Source of the DNA: CAZGCA01 sp964524145
Lineage (GTDB): Bacteria > Hydrogenedentota > CAZGCA01
Direction of reading: 5' to 3'
Assembly (NCBI GenBank): GCA_964524145.1
Contig: CAZGCA010000035.1
Coordinates: forward strand, 1 to 55,138
Length of the DNA stretch: 55,138 bases
Each line of letters starts with the position of its first letter. Positions within the stretch are counted from its first letter, which is position 1. Made by a program: the position numbers and the translations under genes. The notes under the pieces were generated by a model. The model was not told where the DNA came from and made no database searches. It saw only the letters and a list, made by a program, of their open reading frames with translations. Positions 34,242 to 43,168 of this stretch are shown in pieces.

Positions 34242-35618
34242 ATGAAGCATAAGGGACGGCTTTTGGTTTTATCGGTAGTGACGTTTCTGGTGGTGTGTGC
34301 GCGGGGGGCCACGGGAGCATCAGAGGGGGAAGTCGGAGCCGGAGAACGGCTCTCGTTGGGGGCCAGCATCGATCTTGCGCTCGAGCAGAATCATGATGTG
34401 CGTATTGCGCGCGAGAAGATCGAAGAGTCCCGGAGACAGGTACATGAAGCTGTCTCGGCGTTCCTGCCGATGTTGGAAGCAGCCGCTTTGTTCCAGCAGA
34501 TAGATGAAGCGCCGAGCTTTGAGGTCCCGGATATAGCCTCGATGATGGGTCAGACAGGACAGGCGGGAAGTGGACAAACAGGTTCTGTCAGCCTTACTCC
34601 TGACAAGAGCTATAGCGGCGGGCTTGTGGCCACGCAGCCGCTGTTCATGGGGGGGCGGCTACTAAACACGCACAAGATGGCCAAGAACAACCTCCGCTCG
34701 AAGGAGGAAGACTTCAACACCGTACGCAGCGAGCTTGTGTTCCAGGTGAAACAGAGCTACTACTCGATCCTGCTCGCCAAGCGGTTTGAAGATGTCGCGG
34801 AGCACAGTGTGACGATGCTTGAGGCGCATCTGCGCGACGTCAAGAACTACGTCGAGTACGAGGTGGCCTCCCGAGTCGATCTCCTGCGGACCGAGGTTCA
34901 GCGGGCCGACGCGGAACAGAGGCTCAACTCGGCGCAGAACGCAGTGGACCTTGCCAAGTCAGCTTTCAACAACTTGTTGAACCGGGATCTGACTCTGCCG
35001 GTCGAGATAGAGGACGTGCTGGCGTACACGCGTCTTGACATCTCTCTGGAGGAGGCGACGGCGATAGCGCAGTCCAACCGGCCGGAGGCGAAGTCGGTCG
35101 AAGCGCTTGTCGATGCGTCGAAGTCCGGGGTGCGTGTCGCCCAGGCGGGCTACCTTCCGACGATAGGGTTTCAGGGAACCTATCAGTGGCACAAAGACGA
35201 TCAGTTGCAGTTCCAGGGCGAGGACTGGCACTGGACAATCGGGTTGTCGGGCAGCCTGACACTTTGGGATTGGGGCGCGACATATTCGCGTGTGAAGCAG
35301 GCGCGATCACGGCTCAGCCAGACCGAGCTGGGATTGAAGAAGTTGCGCGATGGCATAGCCTTGCAGGTGCGCCAGGCGTATCTGACGATGCAGGAAGCGG
35401 AGAAGAACATCGGTGTAGCGGAGACGGCGGTGTCGAGTGCGGAAGAGTCCTACCGGACAGCAAAGGATATGTACCGGGAAGGCGTGGGCACCAACACCGA
35501 CGTGCTGGATGCCCAGACGGCCCTCGTGGGCGCTGAAGGTAATCTGTACCGTGCGCTCTATGATTACAATATTGCTGTGGCGAAGCTCGAGCGAGCGATG
35601 GGGGTCGAGCGGCAATGA
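34242..35618 (+). CDS. TolC-family outer-membrane efflux protein
   Basis: The 458-residue protein has a signal peptide (about 1-26, ending GATGA) and the two-fold repeated coiled-coil helices of the TolC family. Typical segments are LSLGASIDLALEQNHDVRIA, VKQSYYSILLAKRFEDVAE, AYLTMQEAEKNIGVAE and DAQTALVGAEGNLYRALYDY. It forms the outer-membrane duct of a tripartite pump. It overlaps the next gene by ATGA, so the two are translationally coupled. Confidence 0.92.
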   Translation: MKHKGRLLVLSVVTFLVVCARGATGASEGEVGAGERLSLGASIDLALEQNHDVRIAREKIEESRRQVHEAVSAFLPMLEAAALFQQIDEAPSFEVPDIASMMGQTGQAGSGQTGSVSLTPDKSYSGGLVATQPLFMGGRLLNTHKMAKNNLRSKEEDFNTVRSELVFQVKQSYYSILLAKRFEDVAEHSVTMLEAHLRDVKNYVEYEVASRVDLLRTEVQRADAEQRLNSAQNAVDLAKSAFNNLLNRDLTLPVEIEDVLAYTRLDISLEEATAIAQSNRPEAKSVEALVDASKSGVRVAQAGYLPTIGFQGTYQWHKDDQLQFQGEDWHWTIGLSGSLTLWDWGATYSRVKQARSRLSQTELGLKKLRDGIALQVRQAYLTMQEAEKNIGVAETAVSSAEESYRTAKDMYREGVGTNTDVLDAQTALVGAEGNLYRALYDYNIAVAKLERAMGVERQ

Positions 35619-36871
35619 GCAGGAGGGAGTATAGACTTATGAGAGTATGGTGGCAGTCCGTTGTAGGCGTTACGTGTAGCCTTGTTGTTGTGTGTGGATG
35701 CACTCGGAACGGGGGACCGGACGCCGGGGCAGAACCTGAGGCGGTTCCTGTCGAGACGGTCAAGGTTGTGGAGAGAGAGTTCGCTCATAACGTCAAGACC
35801 GTTGGGACGTTGGTGGCGTTGCACGAGAGCCGTATGGGGCCGAAGGTTGGCGGGAAGGTCACGGAGGTACTGGTAGACCAGGGAGACACGGTGGGCGAAC
35901 GCGACGTCCTGTTGCGGATCGATGAGAGCGATATACGTGCGGCGGTGAACCAGGCGGAGGCGGCGGTTGCGACAGCACGAGCGGGTCTGAACAACCTGCT
36001 TGCGGGCACGCGCAAGGAGGATATCGCGTCTGCGAAGGCCGCGTACGATCATGCCGAGAAGGCGTACGAGAGGATGAAAGGGTTGTGGGAAAAGCGGTCG
36101 ATCCCGAAGGAACGGCTCGATGGCGCCGAGGCGCAGTACAAGATGGCGAAGGAGACCTACGAGAAGGCTGTCCGCGGCCCGCGCGACGAGGATATAGCCG
36201 TTGCCAAAGCACAGGTGAAACAGGCAGAAGCGGCTCTCGAGCAGGCGCGGACACAACTCGAGAACGCGACGGTACGCGCGCCGTTCGACGGCACGATTAT
36301 CGCCAAGCTGGTGAACGTGGGCGAGATGATAGGCCCGGAACGTGCACTGTTCTTCCTCGTGGACATCAGTGTAATCAAGGTTGAGTGCGACATTCCTGAG
36401 GTGGAGTTTGCATGGGTCAAAAAGGGTACGCCGGCGTTCATATCGGTGGACGCCTATGCGGGCGAGGAGTTTCGCGGCGGTGTGAGCCTGGTAAACCCTG
36501 CGGTCGATCCGATAACGCGGACGTTTCATATCGAGATGGAGACACCCAACTCGGACGGCAAGCTGAAGCCGGGTATGTTTGCCCGCATACGGCTCGAGAC
36601 GCGGAAATCGAAGAATCCGGCGGTGCCGCTCGACACGCTGAGACGGTTTCCTGGGACCGGTGTGTATTACGTCTTCACCATCAGCGAAGGCAAGGCGCAG
36701 CAGAAGAACATCGAGACGGGTATGCGCGAGGCAAACTGGGTGGTTGTCGAGGACGGGCTGGAGCTTGGTGAGGAGGTAATCGTGACCGGCGGCGGTCAGA
36801 TCAAGAGCGGCGTGCCGGTGACTGTCGTAGCTGAGGCGGGTAGCGCAGGCTTCCAGCCTGCAGTCAGATAG
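35615..36871 (+). CDS. RND efflux membrane fusion lipoprotein
   Basis: The 418-residue periplasmic adaptor joins the RND pump to TolC. A lipobox-like VCGC (Cys29) suggests a lipid-anchored protein. A biotinyl-lipoyl-like fold (ESRMGPKVGGKVTEVLVDQG), a long coiled-coil hairpin (about 95-210), a second lipoyl half (TVRAPFDGTIIAKLVNVGE) and a beta-barrel follow. The start overlaps the tolC-like stop (ATGA); an ATG at 35639 behind a GGAGG is the alternative. The last residues, GSAGFQPAVR, are encoded by a palindromic repeat (36845-36861), so the C-terminus has probably been extended by a repeat insertion. Confidence 0.9.
   Translation: MSRREYRLMRVWWQSVVGVTCSLVVVCGCTRNGGPDAGAEPEAVPVETVKVVEREFAHNVKTVGTLVALHESRMGPKVGGKVTEVLVDQGDTVGERDVLLRIDESDIRAAVNQAEAAVATARAGLNNLLAGTRKEDIASAKAAYDHAEKAYERMKGLWEKRSIPKERLDGAEAQYKMAKETYEKAVRGPRDEDIAVAKAQVKQAEAALEQARTQLENATVRAPFDGTIIAKLVNVGEMIGPERALFFLVDISVIKVECDIPEVEFAWVKKGTPAFISVDAYAGEEFRGGVSLVNPAVDPITRTFHIEMETPNSDGKLKPGMFARIRLETRKSKNPAVPLDTLRRFPGTGVYYVFTISEGKAQQKNIETGMREANWVVVEDGLELGEEVIVTGGGQIKSGVPVTVVAEAGSAGFQPAVR
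36845..36861. repeat. Short palindrome inside the end of the membrane fusion gene
   Basis: GCAGGCT TCC AGCCTGC is a perfect seven-base-arm inverted repeat. The motif gcaggct..agcctgc, translated as AGFQPA, is frequent in PVC-group genomes as a REP-like element. Here it codes for the last residues before the stop at 36869-36871. Confidence 0.6.
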
Positions 36872-36881
36872 GAGTGACCTC

Positions 36882-39800
36882 ATGAATCTTCCCGGATTGG
36901 CGGTCAAGCGTCCTGTCACCACGCTGATGGTGTTTCTGGCGCTGTTGGTCTTCGGAATAGTCTCGCTGACACGGATCAACCTGGACATGCTACCGGAGAT
37001 AACCCCGCCCGGCATCAGCGTTATCGTGCCGTACCCGGGAGCAAGTGCAAGCGACGTCGAGAGCGATGTGGTCGAGTATCTCGAGGACACCCTCAGCACG
37101 GTCAACAACCTCGACCATTTGGTGTCTGTTGCCAAGGATAATGTCGCGGTCATCACGTGCCAGTTCACGTGGGGGACCAACCTTGATGTTGCATCAAGCG
37201 ACATCAGGGACAAGATCGACCTCACGAAGACCGACTTGGCGCAACATGCGCCCGACGCACTGGAACCGTTCCTATTCAAGTTCACCAGCGCGATAGCCCC
37301 GATACTATTCATCAGCGTCCAGGCGACGGAGAGTTGGGAGCAGCTCTACCATATCGTTGACACGCAGATCGCTGACTCGCTTCGCCGTGTCGAGGGCGTC
37401 GGGGCGATAATCATCTACGGCGGGTTGCGACGCCAGATCAACGTCTTCTTCGACAAGCAGAAGCTCGAGGCGTTTCACCTGCCGCTCGAGGCGGTGATAC
37501 AAGCGCTGGCCCAGGAGAATCTCGACATGCCTGTCGGCAGCGTGAAGATGGGCTGGCGCGATTATCATCTGCGCGTCCCCGGCAGGTTCAAGTCCGCCGA
37601 GGAGATTGGCAGCGTGATAGTGGCCGCCGTCGAAGGCAGACCAGTGTACCTTCGCGATATCGCAACGGTCGAGGACGCGTTCGAAGAGCAAAAGATGAAG
37701 TCATGGTCCAACGGGAAAAACAGCGTCCTGCTCATTGTCCAGAAACAATCCGGCACCAACACCGTTGCTGTCGTCAGAAGAGTCAGGCAAAGACTGGAAG
37801 AGGTTAAACCCGCCTTGCCGGCCGATGTCAGCATTAGTATTCCCACAGATAACTCCGAGTTCATAGTCCACTCGCTCCAGAACCTTGCCCGAACGCTGCT
37901 GGTTGCAGGGGTGCTCGTGCTGATAATAACGTTCATCTTCCTGCGCCGGCTCGCACCAACCCTCATCATTGCCACCGTAATACCGTTCACGTTGATAATC
38001 AGTTTCATATACCTCTTTGTCCGGGACCTGACCATCAATCTTATTTCGATGATGAGCCTTTCGGTATGCATAGGTATGGTGGTTGACAACGCGATCGTCG
38101 TGCTCGAGAACATCACCAGACGAGTCGATGAAGGCGAGAAACCTGTCGAGGCCGCCGTGTTCGGCGCGTCCGAGATGGGCACGGCAATAACCGCGTCCAC
38201 CCTGACAACGATAGTCGTCTTTGCACCGCTCATCTTTGTCACGGGAATCGCGGGCATAGTCTTCAAGCAGCTCGGTGCGATTGTCGCAATAGCGCTGGGC
38301 GGGTCGCTGTTGACCGCACTGACGCTGACACCTATGCTCGGTGCCCGGTTCATCAGGCCGCAAGCGAACCGCTCGAGCGGCAACGGAGTGGGGAAGATCT
38401 TCGCAGCCACGGAACGATTGTATGCCCGACTTGAACGTCGCTACGGCAAAATACTCGGATACGCACTGGACCACAGGGTTCGGATACTCGCGGTGCTGGT
38501 TTGTGTATTCGTGGCCACCCTTGGTCTTGTTCGGTTCATCGGCAGCGAGCTCTTCCCGGTAGTGGACGTAGGGGAGATCGAGACTGTCGTCCAACTGGAC
38601 GAAAGCGCCCGGCTTGAGGAGAGCGAGCGTGTGGCTCTCAAGATGGCCAGCATCCTTACGGAGCTTGTGCCCGAACGGCGCAGCTACTATGCGTGGGCCG
38701 GCGAGACCGAAGCGCAGTTCGGAGTTGCGCTGGGCATGGCCGAAGGTGCGAACGTCGCCCAGGCTGGTGCGAAGCTTGTCGACAAGCGCCATCGTGACAG
38801 GAGCGACAAGGAAATCGCTGACATGCTCCGGAAAGAAATGCGTGCCGTGCCCGGCATCCAGAAGATGGACGTATCAACGGCGTCGATGATGCGGATGGTT
38901 ATCATGGGCGGGGCCAAGCCTCTGTTGGTCGAGATCGCCGGACGCGACCGCGATGAGATCACCAGAATCGCCAACGAGCTGAGGGACGCCGTCGAGAAGG
39001 TGTCCGGTGCCGTTGACGTCACCACCACGGAACGGTTGCCGCGGTCCGAGATGTGGGTTGTTGTTGACCGCGAGAAGGCCGCCCAGCTTGGGGTTTCGAC
39101 CGCGGCGGTTGCACGCACCCTGAGAGCCAACTATTATGGGTACGAGGCCACCAAGTTCCGGGACGCCGGCGACGATTTCGACGTCTTCCTCCGACTCAAC
39201 GACGATGAGAGGGGCACGCTCGATGATATTGGAGACGTTACCGTGGCCTCAAGAACCGGACGGCTCGTAGCGCTGAAAAACATCGCCCGCATAGAACCCG
39301 CACAGGGCCCCATCTGGATCGACCGTAAAGACCGCCAACGCATCATCTCCGTCGAAGCCGATACATTCGGCCGGTCGCTGGGCGAGGTCAAGGCGGACGT
39401 GCAGAGGCTTGTCGACAAGCTCGATGTGCCGCCCGGGGTGACCATAACGTTTGCGGGACAAGTCGAGGAACAGCGCGAGGCGTTCCGCGACCTCAGACTG
39501 CTGCTCGTGGTGGGGATAGCGCTCGTGTACATGATAATGGCGTCGCAGTTCGAGTCGCTGAAAACCCCGTTTGTCATCATGTTCAGTGTGCCGTTCGCCT
39601 TCACGGGAGTGATCTGGGCATTGGCTGCGACCGGATTGCCGATTACCATAGTGGCGCTGATAGGTCTGGTGCTGCTGATGGGTGTCGTCGTAAACAACGC
39701 GATAGTGCTCGTGGACTACACCAACATTCTTCGGCAGCGCGGGTTCGGATTGCGGGAGGCAATTCTGACGGCATCGACCAGGCGGCTTCGGCCCGTGCTG

Positions 39801-40007
39801 ATGACGGCCGCGACAACGGTGTTCGCCATGATACCCGTGGCGTTGGGCACGGGCGAGGGCTCTGAGATGTGGCAACCGTTCGGCTATACGGTTATGGGCG
39901 GGCTGAGCGTTGCGACGCTGGTCACGCTGCTGCTCATACCGATGGTCTACTCGATAGTCGAAGGGTATCGCAAAGACCGCGGCACCGAAGGAGACGTCGA
40001 GCAATGA
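36882..40007 (+). CDS. RND-family efflux permease (AcrB/HAE type)
   Basis: The 1041-residue inner-membrane pump has the length and layout of AcrB-type proteins: twelve expected membrane segments in two halves and two large periplasmic loops. Motifs include PGLAVKRPVTTLMVF at the start, PYPGASASDVESDVVEYLED, and GMVVDNAIVVLENITRRVDE in segment 4. The usual DD of proton-relay segment 4 is DN, and the lysine region of segment 10 reads GVVVNNAIVLVDYTN, as in the gram-positive-like HAE group. It starts ten bases after the fusion protein and overlaps the following small gene by ATGA. The substrate is unknown; drugs, lipids or signals are possible. Confidence 0.93.
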   Translation: MNLPGLAVKRPVTTLMVFLALLVFGIVSLTRINLDMLPEITPPGISVIVPYPGASASDVESDVVEYLEDTLSTVNNLDHLVSVAKDNVAVITCQFTWGTNLDVASSDIRDKIDLTKTDLAQHAPDALEPFLFKFTSAIAPILFISVQATESWEQLYHIVDTQIADSLRRVEGVGAIIIYGGLRRQINVFFDKQKLEAFHLPLEAVIQALAQENLDMPVGSVKMGWRDYHLRVPGRFKSAEEIGSVIVAAVEGRPVYLRDIATVEDAFEEQKMKSWSNGKNSVLLIVQKQSGTNTVAVVRRVRQRLEEVKPALPADVSISIPTDNSEFIVHSLQNLARTLLVAGVLVLIITFIFLRRLAPTLIIATVIPFTLIISFIYLFVRDLTINLISMMSLSVCIGMVVDNAIVVLENITRRVDEGEKPVEAAVFGASEMGTAITASTLTTIVVFAPLIFVTGIAGIVFKQLGAIVAIALGGSLLTALTLTPMLGARFIRPQANRSSGNGVGKIFAATERLYARLERRYGKILGYALDHRVRILAVLVCVFVATLGLVRFIGSELFPVVDVGEIETVVQLDESARLEESERVALKMASILTELVPERRSYYAWAGETEAQFGVALGMAEGANVAQAGAKLVDKRHRDRSDKEIADMLRKEMRAVPGIQKMDVSTASMMRMVIMGGAKPLLVEIAGRDRDEITRIANELRDAVEKVSGAVDVTTTERLPRSEMWVVVDREKAAQLGVSTAAVARTLRANYYGYEATKFRDAGDDFDVFLRLNDDERGTLDDIGDVTVASRTGRLVALKNIARIEPAQGPIWIDRKDRQRIISVEADTFGRSLGEVKADVQRLVDKLDVPPGVTITFAGQVEEQREAFRDLRLLLVVGIALVYMIMASQFESLKTPFVIMFSVPFAFTGVIWALAATGLPITIVALIGLVLLMGVVVNNAIVLVDYTNILRQRGFGLREAILTASTRRLRPVLMTAATTVFAMIPVALGTGEGSEMWQPFGYTVMGGLSVATLVTLLLIPMVYSIVEGYRKDRGTEGDVEQ

Positions 40008-40294
40008 AGATGGTTATGATCGCCTACAACGTGGCCGTCGAGCTTGAGGTCATGGAATCTCTTGAAGCCGTGGGTATCGACAGCTACACAAGGTGGCCGA
40101 AGGCGCACGGCAGCGGCCAGATCAGCGGGCCGCACCTGGGCACGCACGTCTGGCCCGTCGAGAACGCTGTGATGGCGGTGGTCGCTCCCGACGAACAGGC
40201 AGCCAGGCTGATGGACGCGATCAGGGAACTGCGCAAAACGCTCAGCAAGGAAGGCATCAAGGCCTTTCTCCTGCCCGTCGAAGATATTACCTGA
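40004..40294 (+). CDS. P-II-like transporter-associated protein (PG0541 family)
   Basis: The 96-residue protein looks like a P-II/NIF3-sized ferredoxin-like fold and resembles small proteins of the PG0541 family, which are encoded next to RND pumps and are thought to regulate or sense their state. Features are the start MKMVMIAYNVAVELEVMESL and a loop GSGQISGPHLGTHVWPVENA. It overlaps the pump stop by ATGA. No membrane segment or signal is visible, so it acts in the cytoplasm. The partner and ligand are unknown. Confidence 0.75.
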   Translation: MKMVMIAYNVAVELEVMESLEAVGIDSYTRWPKAHGSGQISGPHLGTHVWPVENAVMAVVAPDEQAARLMDAIRELRKTLSKEGIKAFLLPVEDIT

Positions 40295-40352
40295 AACACG
40301 GTGCGCTGCAGCTGCCGGTTGCAACGGTGAGGGAACGCAAGGTGCATAGGCT

Positions 40353-41696
40353 ATGTCGGACGAGATCCTGATAGTCAATCCCTGGATTCACGATTTTGCG
40401 GCCTATGACCTGTGGGCCAAACCGATCGGGCTCTTGTATATCGGGTCGTTCCTGCGTTCTTGCGGATACAACGTCCGCTTCGCCGATCTGCTCGGCAGGT
40501 TGGACCCGCACGCGCCCGGCAAAACAAGACGATACGGGACGGGCAAGTACCACGCGGAAGCGATCCCGAAACCGGCCGTCTATCGCGACTTTCCCCGTAC
40601 CTACAAACGGCACGGGATCACGCGGGATGTTGCGACGGGGTTGGTGTCTTCCATACCGAGGCCGAAGCTCATACTCGTCACGTCCGTGATGACGTACTGG
40701 TATCCGGGCGTCTTCGATACGATACGGTTCTTGCGCGACTCGTTCGGTGACGTGCCGATAGTTCTCGGCGGCATCTACGCGACGTTGTGCCAGGACCACG
40801 CGCGGGCGCACTCCGGAGCGGACATGGTTGTATCGGGCGAAGGCACGCTCGAATCGTTGCGTATCGCCGACGACATCTGTGGTCATCACCGCGACTACGA
40901 CACGATACCGACAGGGCTCGACGATCTCCCGCTGCCCGCCTACGACCTTTACGACCGGCTCGACTCGGTCAGCGTTCTGACGTCGCGGGGGTGCCCGTTT
41001 TCGTGTACGTACTGCGCGTCGAACTTGTTGTGTGGCGGGTTCGAGCAACGGCGGCCGATTGACGTCGCCGACGAGATAGAACAGCATGTAGCCAATCTCG
41101 CTATTCACGACGTCGCGTTTCTCGACGACGCGCTTCTCGTGCGGTTTGACGATCATCTCGGCCCCATTCTCCGGGAGGTCGAGAAGAGAGGCCTCGATAT
41201 CAGGTTCCATACGCCGAACGGTCTCCATGTCCGCTACATCACCGACAACTCGGCATCCGCACTGCACCGGGCCGACTTCCGCACACTACGGCTCAGTTTC
41301 GAGACGGCGACCGATCTTCGGCAACGCGACTGGTCGTTCAAAACGTCGCGCGACGAGTTCGCGTCCGCGGTCGACTCGCTGGGCGCTGCCGGCTACTCGC
41401 CAAACGAGATCGAGGTGTACCTGATGGTCGGGATGCCGGACGACGACGTTACCGAGGCCGAGGACAGCATGCGGTTCGTCAACAGGTGCGGCGCCAGGAT
41501 CAAGCTGGCCGAGTTCTCGCCTGTTCCCGGCACGGAAGGGTACAAGAACGTGCTGGACCTTCTCAACGTCGCTGAGCTTGACCCGCTCATGCACAACCCG
41601 TCGATCCTGCCAATGGCACGGGAAGGGTTCGATCTGGAAACGCTCGAGAACCTCAAGTCGCTCGCCAAGAGGTTTAACGCGCACTTTACGACATAA
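40353..41696 (+). CDS. B12-binding-domain radical SAM protein
   Basis: The 447-residue protein has an N-terminal cobalamin-binding-like Rossmann domain (about 1-150; ILIVNPW, KPIGLLYIGSFLRSCGYNVRF, VLGGIYATL) followed by a radical SAM barrel with C214, C218 and C221 (CPFSCTYC) ligating the 4Fe-4S cluster. EVYLMVGMPDDD and AEFSPVPGTEG are common in this superfamily. The reaction is likely a methylation or rearrangement at an unreactive carbon; the substrate is unknown. The gene lies 58 bases behind the P-II-like gene and may be cotranscribed with it. Confidence 0.85.
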   Translation: MSDEILIVNPWIHDFAAYDLWAKPIGLLYIGSFLRSCGYNVRFADLLGRLDPHAPGKTRRYGTGKYHAEAIPKPAVYRDFPRTYKRHGITRDVATGLVSSIPRPKLILVTSVMTYWYPGVFDTIRFLRDSFGDVPIVLGGIYATLCQDHARAHSGADMVVSGEGTLESLRIADDICGHHRDYDTIPTGLDDLPLPAYDLYDRLDSVSVLTSRGCPFSCTYCASNLLCGGFEQRRPIDVADEIEQHVANLAIHDVAFLDDALLVRFDDHLGPILREVEKRGLDIRFHTPNGLHVRYITDNSASALHRADFRTLRLSFETATDLRQRDWSFKTSRDEFASAVDSLGAAGYSPNEIEVYLMVGMPDDDVTEAEDSMRFVNRCGARIKLAEFSPVPGTEGYKNVLDLLNVAELDPLMHNPSILPMAREGFDLETLENLKSLAKRFNAHFTT

Positions 41697-41711
41697 GACG
41701 GGTCGCGCTCG

Positions 41712-42953
41712 TTACGCGAGCAGTTCGGCGACGTTATCGCGGACCTTGCGGAACGCGGCAACAATGTCTTCCATGTCGTTGCGCGTGCCGAGCAGTACGG
41801 GATGTTCGATCCAGATGGCCTCCTCGGTGCAGAGCCGTTCGCAGACCGGGCACGGCATCGCGTTGTAGTCCACTTTCCTACCGTAAAACGGGCATGACAA
41901 CGGGCAGGATTCCGGCCCGTCGGCGATGGGCCGCTGGAACACGGGGTTCTTGTACAGCGGATGCGCGTATCCGGACGAGGCCGGGACGCCTTCGGCGGTC
42001 AGCGCTTCGAGAAACTGTTCGCGTGTCGGGCCACCGAACGCATCGCGGTCGTACCGCAACATGTACAGGTGGTACGCGCGCCGTGTCATACGCGGATCGT
42101 TCTTCTGCGTGATGATACCGTCGATCTTCTCGAGTTCGGCGTTGAGAAACTCGGCGTTCTCCTGCCGTGTGAGCGTCTGTTGTTCGAGCCGCGTGAGCTG
42201 CGCCAGCAGGATCGACGCCTGGAACTCCGTGAGCCGCAGGTTGCCGCCCACCACGAAATGTGTGTACCACGGGCTGCCCTTGCCGCGGCCGCAGTTCGTG
42301 TACGAGCGTGACGTCTCGGCAATCGCCTCGTCATCGGTGAGCAGTATGCCGCCCTCGGCGCTCGTGATGTTCTTGCTCATCTGGAAGCTGAACACACCGC
42401 AATCGCCGAGCGCGCCCGTCCCTTTGCCGTTCCATCTGCTGCCCCACGAGTGGCACGCGTCCTCGATCACGTGGAGGTTGTGTTTGCGGGCGATCTCGTT
42501 TATCCGGTCCATGTCCGCAACGTACCCGCCGAAATGAACCGGTATGATCGCCTTTGTCTTGTCGGTGATAGCGGGCTCGATGAGTTCCGGATCGATGTTC
42601 GTCGAGTTTGCGTCGATATCGACGAATATCGGTACCGCGTTAACCGTCAACACGGCGCTTGCCGTCGCCAGGAACGTGTACGGCGGCACGATAACCTCGT
42701 CGCCCGCGCCTATGCCCAACGCGAGCAACGACGCCTCAAGCGCCGCGGTACCGGTCGACGTCAACACCCCGTACTTGGCGTCCTGGAACGCAGCAAACTT
42801 TTCCTCGAACTCGCGAATCTTCTCGCCGTACCACCACTTGCCGCTCTCGAGCACCCCAAGCAGCGCCTCGCGTTCCTTGTCGTCCCACACCGGCCAACCC
42901 GGGAACGGTTCCGTCCGAACCGGTTGCCCGCCTCTACACGCCAGCGTCGCCAT
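41712..42953 (-). CDS. DegT/DnrJ/EryC1-family aminotransferase with Cys cluster
   Basis: The 413-residue protein belongs to the PLP-dependent sugar aminotransferase family. K194 (FQMSKNITSAEGG) is the expected Schiff-base lysine and D165 (IEDACHSWG) binds the PLP nitrogen. Family members aminate keto sugars for glycans or act as dehydratases. Near the C-terminus a cysteine set is present, C350, C354, C368, C371 and C375 (CPLSC...CPVCERLC). This is rare in the family and probably binds a metal. The same spacing of four of these cysteines occurs in the paralog at 46702-48018. The gene converges on the radical SAM gene, 15 bases apart. Confidence 0.88.
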   Translation of the reverse strand: MATLACRGGQPVRTEPFPGWPVWDDKEREALLGVLESGKWWYGEKIREFEEKFAAFQDAKYGVLTSTGTAALEASLLALGIGAGDEVIVPPYTFLATASAVLTVNAVPIFVDIDANSTNIDPELIEPAITDKTKAIIPVHFGGYVADMDRINEIARKHNLHVIEDACHSWGSRWNGKGTGALGDCGVFSFQMSKNITSAEGGILLTDDEAIAETSRSYTNCGRGKGSPWYTHFVVGGNLRLTEFQASILLAQLTRLEQQTLTRQENAEFLNAELEKIDGIITQKNDPRMTRRAYHLYMLRYDRDAFGGPTREQFLEALTAEGVPASSGYAHPLYKNPVFQRPIADGPESCPLSCPFYGRKVDYNAMPCPVCERLCTEEAIWIEHPVLLGTRNDMEDIVAAFRKVRDNVAELLA

Positions 42954-43168
42954 ACTCGACTCCCTCCATCTCCGTCTCTAAGAGCTCAACGAGTACTTTC
43001 GCGTACTACACACATCCTCGTCGCATGCTACCACGGTTTGCACCACACGTCAACGACGGTGTCGGATCCATGAGTGCTCTGTTTGATTCTTGCCAGGACT
43101 CCGCAATGCTCGGGACACAACTCGACTAGACGGTTGGCAAGTAGCCGACGCTTGACACTAAGCGTTCT

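Noticed and set aside
41697..41725. Shared terminator between the convergent radical SAM and DegT genes
   Set aside because: A GCTCG/CGAGC hairpin is present, but it lies at the end of the DegT coding region and has no T-tract on either side.
43145..43168. Terminator after the LRR gene (ACGCTT/AAGCGT hairpin)
   Set aside because: The six-base stem is present, but no T-run follows on the minus strand, so intrinsic termination is not supported.
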